Source: Acinetobacter bereziniae LMG 1003 = CIP 70.12
GTDB lineage: Bacteria > Pseudomonadota > Gammaproteobacteria > Pseudomonadales > Moraxellaceae
Length of the DNA stretch: 64,000 nt
Direction of reading: 5' to 3'
Assembly: GCF_000368925.1 (NCBI RefSeq)
Contig: NZ_KB849756.1
Location: 1,611,008-1,675,007, forward strand
Below the pieces are notes generated by a model, which saw only the letters and a program-made list of their open reading frames with translations, searched no databases and was not told the DNA's origin. The stretch's first letter is position 1; each line of letters begins with the position of its first letter. Both the position numbers and the translations under genes were made by a program. This document shows, piece by piece, positions 1 to 7,820 of this stretch.

Positions 1-390
1 ACCGTACAAGATGCTGAAAAGCTCACTGTTGAATTACAGAAACAGCTCAAAGATTTTAAACATACGGCGGTCATTACCAGTTTTGACTTAAAAATACACC
101 ACGCTTTACAACAACAAAAATCAGAATTTAAACGTGGTTTACTGATTGAAGAGGACATTCAGGAACAAGCCATTGAACAGGCATTAGAACTGGGTTGTTG
201 CCAAATTGGCTGGATGAATCAGTTGGCAAGCGATGCAATAGTTCAAGCGACTCAAGCAGCAGGTTTGAATATCAGCGTTTGGACAGTGAATGATATTCAA
301 CGTGCTCAACATTTACGTGATTTAGGTATCCAAGGATTAATAACAGACTTTCCAAAAATGATGCAAGATGCATTAGGTCAATTGCAATAA
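1..390 (+). CDS. Glycerophosphodiester phosphodiesterase, C-terminal part (runs off left edge)
   Basis: The first 129 codons are open in frame 1 and end at TAA. The translation fits the last half of a GDPD TIM barrel: ITSFD, then GCCQIGWMNQ, then a strand reading ISVWTVND, and finally GLITDFP, which is the usual terminal signature of this family. Such enzymes hydrolyse glycerophosphodiesters to glycerol-3-phosphate and an alcohol. The catalytic His/Glu residues lie upstream of the window, so activity and location (periplasmic GlpQ type or cytosolic UgpQ type) cannot be judged. No strong terminator follows. Confidence 0.85.
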   Translation, partial: TVQDAEKLTVELQKQLKDFKHTAVITSFDLKIHHALQQQKSEFKRGLLIEEDIQEQAIEQALELGCCQIGWMNQLASDAIVQATQAAGLNISVWTVNDIQRAQHLRDLGIQGLITDFPKMMQDALGQLQ

Positions 391-618
391 TTTAAAATAA
401 ATTGAGTCGCATAAAATCGGATTTTCTTTATAGTGTTGGAAGTGATTTAACTCATAACTTTCTTGGATTCAGTCACGACCAAGTATGAAGTTGTGGCACT
501 TATTCTGGGTAAATTTTTTTACACACTTTTGACAATCAAGTACGACTTTTTAATCATTCATTTTTTTCGATCAAATCGCTAAAATCTGTGTTTTATTCTG
601 TTACTGTTTTATACAATA

Positions 619-654
619 CAGATGTACACTAATACTAGTGAACATCTGTTCGCT
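619..654. promoter_or_regulatory. Overlapping palindromes upstream of desaturase, FabR/DesT-like operator
   Basis: Two inverted repeats overlap here. One covers 619-648, with 13-bp arms differing at one position around ATAC. The other covers 637-654 and reads AGTGAAC-ATCT-GTTCGCT. The second resembles the operators of the TetR-family fatty-acid regulators FabR (E. coli) and DesT (Pseudomonas), which control unsaturated fatty acid genes. A -10-like TACAAT lies just upstream, near 612. Control of the desaturase at 748 by an acyl-CoA-sensing repressor is an inference from resemblance and position. Confidence 0.5.
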
Positions 655-658
655 CATG

Positions 659-678
659 ATACTATTCGTGAATAGTAT
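659..678. promoter_or_regulatory. Perfect 9-bp inverted repeat upstream of desaturase
   Basis: ATACTATTC and GAATAGTAT are perfect arms separated by GT. The site lies 70 bp before the desaturase start and just after the other palindromes. There is no T-run, so it is more likely a protein-binding site or a leader hairpin than a terminator. Confidence 0.45.
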
Positions 679-747
679 AGCCTAGAAAAATGCTGAAGCT
701 ATGCGTTTAACTTTACCTAATGAAGGTTCTTAGGAGTGCTGTTGGAG

Positions 748-1911
748 ATGAATGCTCCCCTACCCAAAGCCCCAATAAATTGGATCGGTGTTTTTGCTCT
801 GGTATTCTTACCACTTGTGGCATTAATTGCGATTCCATTGTATGCCTACCATCATGATTTTAGTATGGCAGCTTGGATTAGTTTATTCGTTTTACTCGGC
901 CTCAGTAGTTTAGGCATTACTGCGGGTTATCATCGCTTGTGGGCACACCGTGCTTATGAAGCGACTTTACCTCTTAAAATTATTCTGATGATTATGGGAA
1001 CATTTGCTGTTCAAAACAGTATTTTGTTCTGGGCTTCAGGTCACCGTACTCATCACCGTCACGTAGACGATGTTGATCAAGATCCATATTCAATTAACAA
1101 TGGCTTTTGGTATGCACACATTGGCTGGATGTTACGTAACTATCCTGCTGCTGAATCAAACTATAAAAATGCACCAGATTTGTTAAATGATAAAGTGGTG
1201 ATGTTCCAAGACAAATATTACATTCCATTGGTCATTGCAGTTCATGCAGCTATTCTCCTTCCATTGGGTTGGGCTGTAGGTGACATCTGGGGCGTATTGC
1301 TCTTAGGTGGTTTACTCCGCTTAATCATTAGCCACCATGTAACCTTCTTTATTAACTCTTTATGTCATATGTGGGGCAAACGTCCTTATACAGACGAAAA
1401 TACTGCACGTGATAACTTCCTGCTTGCCATTGCGACATGGGGAGAGGGTTATCATAACTACCATCATATTTTCCAATACGATTATCGTAATGGCGTGAAA
1501 TGGTGGCAATATGACCCGACGAAATGGTTGATTTGGTCATGCTCTAAAATTGGTTTAGCAAAAAATCTTCGTCGTATTCCGAGCTTTAATATTAAAAAAG
1601 CAGAATTAGCAATGAAGTTTAAATATGCTGAACAGGACTTAGCAATTTACGGTCACAATGTAAATGCTGACATTTTAGCAATGAAACAAAAAGTCTCTCA
1701 AGAATATGAAGCTTTCACCCATACATTAAACGATTGGGCAGCTTTAAAAGAGCAAGAGTTACAAGCTAAAAAAGCCTCGGTTGCGGAAAAAATTCACCAA
1801 ATGGATGTCAAACTTAAAGTTGATTTTCAGTTGGTTGAGCAAAAATTGGCTTTCCACCGTGAGCGTTTAGAAACATTGATGCGCGGTATTAAAAAGAACG
1901 TTGTTTCTTAA
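748..1911 (+). CDS. Acyl-CoA/acyl-lipid delta-9 fatty acid desaturase
   Basis: Membrane di-iron desaturase of 387 aa, introducing a cis double bond into saturated acyl chains with oxygen. Three histidine boxes are visible: HRLWAH near residue 62-67, HRTHHRH near 99, and HNYHH near 237. Hydrophobic spans near residues 12-35, 43-60, 77-97 and 167-190 fit the usual hairpin topology. The ATG at 748 is preferred; a GTG at 736 in the same frame would add four residues but overlaps the AGGAG motif at 732-736. The last ~100 residues form a charged, probably coiled-coil extension not needed for the family fold. The palindromes upstream suggest repression by a fatty-acid regulator. The electron donor is not encoded next to it. 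Confidence 0.93.
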   Translation: MNAPLPKAPINWIGVFALVFLPLVALIAIPLYAYHHDFSMAAWISLFVLLGLSSLGITAGYHRLWAHRAYEATLPLKIILMIMGTFAVQNSILFWASGHRTHHRHVDDVDQDPYSINNGFWYAHIGWMLRNYPAAESNYKNAPDLLNDKVVMFQDKYYIPLVIAVHAAILLPLGWAVGDIWGVLLLGGLLRLIISHHVTFFINSLCHMWGKRPYTDENTARDNFLLAIATWGEGYHNYHHIFQYDYRNGVKWWQYDPTKWLIWSCSKIGLAKNLRRIPSFNIKKAELAMKFKYAEQDLAIYGHNVNADILAMKQKVSQEYEAFTHTLNDWAALKEQELQAKKASVAEKIHQMDVKLKVDFQLVEQKLAFHRERLETLMRGIKKNVVS

Positions 1912-1950
1912 TCTATCAATCATCAAATCAGTAAAAATCCACATAAATAG

Positions 1951-1978
1951 AAAAGCTCCAACTGGAGCTTTTCTTTTG
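1951..1978 (+). terminator. Rho-independent terminator of the desaturase gene
   Basis: A perfect 9-bp stem, AAAAGCTCC/GGAGCTTTT, with loop AACT is followed by TTCTTTT. It lies 40 bp after the desaturase stop. Confidence 0.9.
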
Positions 1979-2020
1979 CCTAATTTTTATAACCATCTAA
2001 ATCTAAACCGAGCAACTGAC

Positions 2021-2350
2021 ATGCAGATCAATAATATCCCTTTTGGCATCACCAACTGGACAGAGATTCCGACCACCCGTCACCAAGGTGAACAAGGTTT
2101 TGCACTTTGGCGAACTCAACAATTTGATCAAATTCGTGTTCGAATGGTCGAGTACTCAGCAGGATATTTAGCAGATCACTGGTGCTTGAAAGGTCATATC
2201 CTTTTTTGTTTAGAGGGTGAGTTATATACAGAACTTGACGATGGACGTACATTTACTTTAACCGCTGGTATGAGTTATCAAGTTGCAGATCAAGCGGAAG
2301 CACATCGTTCTTCAACCACATCAGGCGCAAAGTTATTTATTGTCGACTAA
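2021..2350 (+). CDS. Small cupin protein of the DHCW-motif type
   Basis: A single-domain cupin of 109 aa. The motif ADHWCLKGH near residues 50-58 matches the DHCW-type small cupins (here spelled DHWC), and CLEGELYTEL is the usual cupin strand pair. Acidic and histidine residues that could bind a metal are present (DHW, KGH, EAH). The reaction is unknown for the family. The ATG at 2021 is chosen because the upstream extension to 1901 would run through the desaturase stop and the terminator. It lies between the desaturase terminator and selO, same strand, and may share a transcript with selO. A palindrome overlaps the stop codon. Confidence 0.8.
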   Translation: MQINNIPFGITNWTEIPTTRHQGEQGFALWRTQQFDQIRVRMVEYSAGYLADHWCLKGHILFCLEGELYTELDDGRTFTLTAGMSYQVADQAEAHRSSTTSGAKLFIVD

Positions 2351-2360
2351 ATTAGTCGAC
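2342..2360. repeat. 19-bp palindrome overlapping the cupin stop codon
   Basis: GTCGACTAA and TTAGTCGAC are perfect arms around a single A. The left arm contains the TAA stop of the cupin gene. There is no T-run, so it is not a classical terminator. Confidence 0.6.
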
Positions 2361-2428
2361 ATTCTCCCACAGCATTAAAATTTTGCTATATTGATCAAGT
2401 CATGATTTATCCATTGCGATCAACTGTT

Positions 2429-3886
2429 ATGTACTTCAATCCTCGTTATCCCACGTTGAATCCAAAACTATACCATGAGCAAATGCCCAACCCGCTTAAA
2501 GGTGTAAAAGCAGGACATTTTAATCTTACACTTGCTGATGAATTACAATGGTCGGATGAAGAAAAAGCACAGTGGGTGGAGATTTGCAGTGGACAAAAAA
2601 CATTCCCAGAATTCCATCCTTTAGCGATGGTCTATGCAGGACATCAGTTTGGTCAATGGGCTGGACAATTGGGGGATGGGCGAGGTTTGTTGATTGCCCA
2701 AATTATCAATCGTCATCATCAAACCATTGATCTGCATTTAAAAGGCGCAGGCTCTACGCCCTACTCTCGCATGGGCGATGGACGAGCTGTACTTCGCTCA
2801 GTCATTCGTGAGTATTTGGCAGGTCATGCCTTAAATTCGCTTGGTGTCCCATCAAGTAATGCAGTAGGTTTTACCTCATCAACTCAAGGTGTTCAGCGAG
2901 AGAAGCTTGAACTTGGTGCAATGATGTTACGTACATCAGATTGTCACATTCGTTTAGGGCATTTTGAATGGATCAACCAATACCAACCTGACCTATTGCC
3001 AGAATTCACCCAAAAATGTATCGAATGGCACTACCCTGAATGTTTAGAGCTTCAGCAAGCAGGCACTGAAAATCATATCTTGGCTTTTGCACGCAAAGTG
3101 ATTCAAAATACAGCCATCATGATTGCCAAGTGGCAACTGGTTGGCTTTGCGCATGGGGTGATGAATACTGATAATTTAAACATTACAGGTTCAACTCTCG
3201 ATTTTGGTCCTTATGGTTTTATGGAACGATTCCGTCCAAACTGGATCAATAACCACAGTGATTACAATGGACGTTACACTTATCAAAACCAACCCAGTAT
3301 CGCACATTGGAACTTATGGAACTGGTTAAATCATTTAATTCCACTTGCTCAACCTGAAACAAAAGAAAAATTTAAACAGGATTTGGTCGAATGCTTGGAA
3401 GATTTTGAACCTACCTTTCTTAAACACTATACAGATGGGCTATGTCAAAAACTTGGGCTTCCAAACTTTCACAAAGACAGCTTTGACTGCGGTATGAGCT
3501 TTTTAAAAATTTTACAAAGCGAACAGCTTGACTATACCAATAGCTTTATCCGTTTACAAAATAAGCAGTATGAAGCCATTCAAGATGATTGCCTAGATCG
3601 CCATCAATTTGAATTATTTTTGACTCAATATGAAAGTATTCGTGAACATCAAGATTTAGATGAATTGGATGCTGATATGAAACTTGCCAATCCAGTTTAT
3701 ATCTTAAGAAATCATATGGCTCAAAAAGCCATTGAGCAGGCTGAGCGTGATGATTTTTCTGAAGTTGATCGTTTATTTAAGTTACTCAGCCAACCTTTTA
3801 CACGTCAAACTGATTTAGAAACCGCTGCAGATTTGGCTCCTTTAGCAAGTGATTTACCTGAAGTTATGGTGAGTTGCTCATCTTAG
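2429..3886 (+). CDS. selO: Protein adenylyltransferase SelO (YdiU/UPF0061 family)
   Basis: A pseudokinase-fold enzyme that transfers AMP from ATP to Ser/Thr/Tyr of target proteins, linked to redox stress in E. coli. Family signatures are clear: YAGHQFGQWAGQLGDGR, LKGAGSTPYSRMGDGRA and NTDNLNITGSTLDFGPYGF, which carry the nucleotide- and metal-binding residues. The protein ends in SCSS, the position where eukaryotic SelO has selenocysteine; here it is an ordinary cysteine. The length of 485 aa fits the family. The ATG at 2429 (MYFNPRYP) is favoured over 2402 because the extra residues look unrelated to the family; neither start has a good ribosome site. Confidence 0.95.
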   Translation: MYFNPRYPTLNPKLYHEQMPNPLKGVKAGHFNLTLADELQWSDEEKAQWVEICSGQKTFPEFHPLAMVYAGHQFGQWAGQLGDGRGLLIAQIINRHHQTIDLHLKGAGSTPYSRMGDGRAVLRSVIREYLAGHALNSLGVPSSNAVGFTSSTQGVQREKLELGAMMLRTSDCHIRLGHFEWINQYQPDLLPEFTQKCIEWHYPECLELQQAGTENHILAFARKVIQNTAIMIAKWQLVGFAHGVMNTDNLNITGSTLDFGPYGFMERFRPNWINNHSDYNGRYTYQNQPSIAHWNLWNWLNHLIPLAQPETKEKFKQDLVECLEDFEPTFLKHYTDGLCQKLGLPNFHKDSFDCGMSFLKILQSEQLDYTNSFIRLQNKQYEAIQDDCLDRHQFELFLTQYESIREHQDLDELDADMKLANPVYILRNHMAQKAIEQAERDDFSEVDRLFKLLSQPFTRQTDLETAADLAPLASDLPEVMVSCSS

Positions 3887-3907
3887 GTCTATTTTGAGTA
3901 ATCATAC

Positions 3908-3947
3908 TTACCCACAATTTCTGTGGATAACCATGTGTTTATCCACA
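3908..3947. repeat. DnaA-box repeat element, copy A
   Basis: A 40-bp sequence is 37/40 identical to 5182-5221. It holds two perfect DnaA boxes (TTATCCACA consensus) in opposite orientation, at 3922-3930 (reverse) and 3939-3947 (forward). A weaker box, AAATCCACA, lies at 3952-3960. The arrangement can also fold into a hairpin. It sits between selO and the L,D-transpeptidase gene. Confidence 0.75.
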
Positions 3948-4041
3948 GGATAAATCCACAATCACAATTCAACTACAGCTTCCCAGTTTAATTTGGGTAA
4001 AATTTAGACAATACATTGCTTTACAACATTCGTAATTTAAA

Positions 4042-4641
4042 ATGAATAAAAAATATCTCTTTTCAATTTTTGCTATTTTCATTGTGATGATCGCTGGTGG
4101 ATGGTTCTATCAAAAATATAATCAATTTATTCCAACAGCAAATGCTGCCATACATGTCAAAAATTTATCACAGCAAGACATCACTCTTATTCGTCAAAAC
4201 ACTCCGATTACAGAGGTTAAAGTTTATAAGTCTGCTCGCATTGTCCAATTGATGCACCATGATCAAAAAATTCAAAGCTATCCAATGCGCTTAGGCTTTA
4301 CCCCCCAAGGTTATAAAGTACAAGAAGGTGATGGAAAAACACCTGAGGGACAATATATTTTAGATTGGCGCAATCCGAATAGTGCCTTTTATAAATCTCT
4401 GCATGTGTCTTATCCAAACCAGCAAGATCTCGCACAAGCCAAACGACTCGGTGTTTCCGCGGGTGGTGATATTATGATTCACGGTTCTGCAACCACTTCA
4501 CAAATCGAGAAAATGCCGAGTTTAATGAACTATTTACCTCGAAATGACTGGACATGGGGCTGTATTGCCGTTAGAAATGTTGATATGGATGAAATCTGGA
4601 AACTGGTGGATGATGGAACCATGATTCGCATTTACCCATAA
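4042..4641 (+). CDS. L,D-transpeptidase family (YkuD/ErfK) protein
   Basis: An exported 199-aa protein with an N-terminal membrane anchor or signal (about residues 5-22) and a YkuD domain in the C-terminal two thirds. The catalytic signature is present: H147 in IMIHGSA and C174 in TWGCIAVRN. Such enzymes form 3-3 peptidoglycan cross-links, attach proteins to peptidoglycan or exchange D-amino acids via a thioester on the cysteine. No LysM or other wall-binding domain is visible, so the precise role is open. The next gene follows after 21 bp and the two form a unit bracketed by the two DnaA-box repeats. Confidence 0.88.
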   Translation: MNKKYLFSIFAIFIVMIAGGWFYQKYNQFIPTANAAIHVKNLSQQDITLIRQNTPITEVKVYKSARIVQLMHHDQKIQSYPMRLGFTPQGYKVQEGDGKTPEGQYILDWRNPNSAFYKSLHVSYPNQQDLAQAKRLGVSAGGDIMIHGSATTSQIEKMPSLMNYLPRNDWTWGCIAVRNVDMDEIWKLVDDGTMIRIYP

Positions 4642-4662
4642 TTGAATTAAAAAGAGAACATA

Positions 4663-5043
4663 ATGACTGGTGAAGAAATCCGAACTTTAGCATTTAAGAT
4701 TGCGTCACATTTGCCTAAATCCGAACTTGACTATCCTTTTGGTGAGGATGTTCCTGTTTTTAAAGTGATGGGAAAAATGTTTATGTTAGGCTCTGAACTG
4801 CATGGCAAAAAACTGATTAATTTAAAAGTTGAACCTGATCATAGCGAAATGTTGAGAGATCTCTACCCCTCGATTCAGGTGGGCTACCATATGAATAAAC
4901 GTCATTGGATTTCAGTCTATGAAGGCGAACAGATCAGTGCTGATCTGATTCAAGACTTGGTTGAAGGCTCTTATGAGCTTGTGAGCAAGAGCCTGACCAA
5001 AGCCCAAAAGCAGGTATTGGCGGTTTATCAACATATTAAATAA
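4663..5043 (+). CDS. YjbR/MmcQ family protein
   Basis: A 126-aa single-domain protein with the YjbR (CyaY-like fold) pattern: SELDYPFGEDVPVFKVMGK near the N-terminus, LKVEPDH in the middle and NKRHWISVY toward the end. Members have been proposed to bind DNA, but no reaction is established. It is preceded by an AAGAGA ribosome site and starts 21 bp after the L,D-transpeptidase gene, probably on the same transcript. There is no sequence clue linking it to cell-wall work. Confidence 0.85.
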   Translation: MTGEEIRTLAFKIASHLPKSELDYPFGEDVPVFKVMGKMFMLGSELHGKKLINLKVEPDHSEMLRDLYPSIQVGYHMNKRHWISVYEGEQISADLIQDLVEGSYELVSKSLTKAQKQVLAVYQHIK

Positions 5044-5181
5044 TTAGCGGGCTTTGGATCGCACATTAGATCAACAGAGCTAACCTCTATCTATTCACGA
5101 TTCAGTCAAAATTAGAATGTATCAATAAATATCAAGTTATATGTTTATTTTTCAAACATAACTTTTTACATTTATAAACAT

Positions 5182-5221
5182 TTACCCACAATATCTGTGG
5201 ATAAACCTGTGTTTATCCACA
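5182..5221. repeat. DnaA-box repeat element, copy B
   Basis: Second copy of the 40-bp element at 3908-3947 (37/40 identical). It contains a perfect 10-bp inverted repeat, TGTGGATAAA/TTTATCCACA (5196-5205 and 5212-5221), so two perfect DnaA boxes face each other across CCTGTG. It lies between convergent yjbR and baeR. It may also act as a weak hairpin, but lacks a T-run on either side. Confidence 0.75.
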
Positions 5222-5246
5222 ACGATGAACTTAAAATGTCGAAAAC

Positions 5247-5933
5247 TTAATCTTCTGGATATTCAAAACGATAGCCTACGCCATAAACAGCTTGTACCCA
5301 TTCATGACGATTTCCAGTTTCCGCTGCTTCAGATATTTTACGACGTAAGTTCTTGATATGACTATCAATAACACGGTCTGCAACATCAAAACTATCTGGG
5401 TTAATATGGTCTAAAAGTTGCGCTCTAGAATAGACTTGTCCCAAATGTTCGAGGAAAAGCTCTAAAAGACGAAACTCAGTTGGTGTTAAATTCAACGATT
5501 TTTGTTGATACCAGATGCGTTGTTGTGCTTTATCAATCCGGAATAAATCATTGGCTTCAGGTTCAGCTTTACGTTCTAAACGACGTAACACAGCTTGTAC
5601 ACGTGCAACCAATTCCTTAGGACTAAATGGTTTACAAACGTAGTCATCAGCACCCATATTTAAGCCCAACACACGGTCAATTTCTTCAGTACGCGCTGTG
5701 ACCATAATGATCGGCAGATCGGTTTGTTCACGCACTTTACGACAGATCGTGAGACCATCCATACGAGGAACCATCAAGTCCAAAACCATGAGGCTTGGCT
5801 TACGTTGTTGAAAGCTTTCATAGGCTTCTTGACCATCATGAAACATACTGACTTCAAAGCCTGCCGCTTCTAGATAATCCCGCACCAATTGCGCAAGTTC
5901 AACTTCATCTTCTACCAGCATGATATGTTTCAT
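5247..5933 (-). CDS. baeR: OmpR-family response regulator, BaeR type
   Basis: A 228-aa regulator with a receiver domain (residues 1-115) and a winged-helix DNA-binding domain (about 130-225). The phosphoacceptor is D52 (VLDLMVPRMDG), with the acidic pair ED at 8-9, T79 and K101 (CKPFSPKEL). The recognition-helix area reads RVIDSHIKNLRRKI. Together with the kinase immediately upstream it matches the Acinetobacter BaeSR system, known to respond to envelope stress and affect efflux and tigecycline susceptibility. The kinase stop lies 15 bp before its ATG, so they are co-transcribed. The name rests on overall resemblance and neighbourhood. Confidence 0.88.
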   Translation of the reverse strand: MKHIMLVEDEVELAQLVRDYLEAAGFEVSMFHDGQEAYESFQQRKPSLMVLDLMVPRMDGLTICRKVREQTDLPIIMVTARTEEIDRVLGLNMGADDYVCKPFSPKELVARVQAVLRRLERKAEPEANDLFRIDKAQQRIWYQQKSLNLTPTEFRLLELFLEHLGQVYSRAQLLDHINPDSFDVADRVIDSHIKNLRRKISEAAETGNRHEWVQAVYGVGYRFEYPED

Positions 5934-5948
5934 GTTGTGCTATTCCTT

Positions 5949-7682
5949 TTAAACTTTCGTATGTTTTGAAAATGTCAATTTGCAACGCAAACCGCCTAAA
6001 GGTGAATGATCAAAAGTTAATTGTCCACCCAGTGCTTGCGCAATTTTACCAGATAAAGCCAAGCCTAATCCTGTGCCACCTGTACTACGCGTACGTGAAT
6101 CATCAACACGATAGAATCGCTCTCCTAAACGTGCAATCTGTTCATCACTCAAGCCAAGCGGGCTGTCATCCACAATCACACTCCAAGATTCAGCGTCTTG
6201 TTCAGTATGTACCTGAACTTCACCACCCGCTTCAGTATAACGAATACTATTTCCCAGTAAGTTGACCATAATTTGCTTAAAGCGATCTATATCTAATTGT
6301 AATTTCGCCCCCTCACCTGTTGCTGAGACATTGAGATTGGCTTGTTCAAACTTTGGTTTAAAATTATCAATCTCTTGCAAAACCACAGACCACGGATCAA
6401 CTTCTGCAAAATAACATTTTAATTGCTGTGCTTCTGCCTGTGCTAAATCAGCCAAATCTTGAGTGAGTTTTTTCAAACTCGTCACCTGACGCAACATCGC
6501 AGCAAAATGTTCAGGTGTAGGTTTACGAATACCATCCTGCATGGCTTCAATTTGTGCTTGTAATACAGCCAATGGTGTTTTTAATTCATGTGAAGTATCT
6601 GCAACCCATTGTCGACGAGAGGTTTCATGCTGATCTAGAATCACTGCCAATTGATTTAATTCTGTTGATAAATCACCAAGCTCATCATTTCGTTTAATTG
6701 CAACTTGATGCTGGAAATTACCTTTGGTGAGTTCACGTGTACCATTAAGTAAGCGTTGAATTGGCGTTTTAAAATAGGTCGCTAAAAGTAATGCTGCAAC
6801 CAAACTCGACAAAAATGTAAAAATATAGATCAGTACCAAATAGCGTTTTTGGCTACTAAAGAAATTGATGCTCGAAGCATCATCTTCATCCAAAACAGGT
6901 TTAAGCCCTAAGTAACCCACCACTTGTTCATTGACAATAATTGGGCGATAAGAGACTTGATCATCTGAAGGCTCACCCAATACAAACTGATGTTTGGCAT
7001 CATATAAAGAAAGACGTGAACTCAATCCTAAACGGTCTGGCATGGATACAAACATCTTCTTGCCATTTTTTGGACTAACCATACGCATTGGATCACGCAT
7101 AGACGATTCTTTTCCTTCAGCAGGAGGGTTTTCGTGACCTCCCGCGATATGTCCTTTGTCCATCGGGGGCTTAGCTTTGCGATCAGAAGGTTTAAATAAG
7201 TTTTGATTTGAACTGAGCGGAAATTTCAAACCTTCAAAAGGTTGGTAGGCTGAAGGCAAGTTTTCTTCAAGAATTTTTATTTCTTCTTTGTCTAATTGGG
7301 ATTTTGGCGTAGCACCTTCGGTCTGCCCCAAAGTTGCCATCATCGTATGTTCTTTAAAATAACGTTGCTGCAAAGCAATATCGTACTGACGACGTAACCA
7401 CCACCGCGATAACTTGTCATAATCATCAGGTGCAGCATCACCTTCGATTTGTAAAATTTGCGCCTGAACTGCATTGCCCCAGTCTTGATATACACCATAA
7501 ACATCTGCCAAATTCTCAATCAAATGATCAAGTTTTTGCATTTCGACATCAGCAACATATCTGGCAAAGTTTTTCTGCATGGTCCAATGCAATACACTCA
7601 AACTCACTGTCGTGATGACTAATGTCGTCAACAACACCGTGAGAAATAAACGTAAAGCGATGGGGACTCGGCGTATTTTCAA
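5949..7682 (-). CDS. baeS: Sensor histidine kinase, BaeS type
   Basis: A 577-aa membrane kinase: TM1 about residues 10-33, a periplasmic domain to about 283, TM2 about 284-306, a HAMP segment, a phosphoacceptor helix with H365 (DTSHELKTPLAV), and an ATPase domain with N-box (LLGNSIRYTEAGG), G1 (DDSPLGLS) and G2 (GGTGLGLAL). The periplasmic domain carries a low-complexity Pro/Lys/His/Met-rich stretch at about 160-215 that looks like an insertion and may sense metals or envelope damage (inference). Start: TTG at 7682 with GAGAG upstream; no nearby ATG keeps TM1. It is divergent from the lipoprotein gene at 7821. Confidence 0.88.
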   Translation of the reverse strand: MKIRRVPIALRLFLTVLLTTLVITTVSLSVLHWTMQKNFARYVADVEMQKLDHLIENLADVYGVYQDWGNAVQAQILQIEGDAAPDDYDKLSRWWLRRQYDIALQQRYFKEHTMMATLGQTEGATPKSQLDKEEIKILEENLPSAYQPFEGLKFPLSSNQNLFKPSDRKAKPPMDKGHIAGGHENPPAEGKESSMRDPMRMVSPKNGKKMFVSMPDRLGLSSRLSLYDAKHQFVLGEPSDDQVSYRPIIVNEQVVGYLGLKPVLDEDDASSINFFSSQKRYLVLIYIFTFLSSLVAALLLATYFKTPIQRLLNGTRELTKGNFQHQVAIKRNDELGDLSTELNQLAVILDQHETSRRQWVADTSHELKTPLAVLQAQIEAMQDGIRKPTPEHFAAMLRQVTSLKKLTQDLADLAQAEAQQLKCYFAEVDPWSVVLQEIDNFKPKFEQANLNVSATGEGAKLQLDIDRFKQIMVNLLGNSIRYTEAGGEVQVHTEQDAESWSVIVDDSPLGLSDEQIARLGERFYRVDDSRTRSTGGTGLGLALSGKIAQALGGQLTFDHSPLGGLRCKLTFSKHTKV

Positions 7683-7820
7683 AACTGATCTCTCGTTTTT
7701 CTTCTCATTTCAACATTGTACCCAACACTTGCTTAAAATACTCTCCATTGTTTCTACATCATTATTATTTAATCTTTACTGTATCCACAAATATACAGAA
7801 CATTCATTGGAGTAGTAACA

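Noticed and set aside
7683..7820. BaeR box in the baeS-lipoprotein control region
   Set aside because: A CTCTCCATTGTTTC piece vaguely resembles E. coli BaeR sites, but the match is too short to call.
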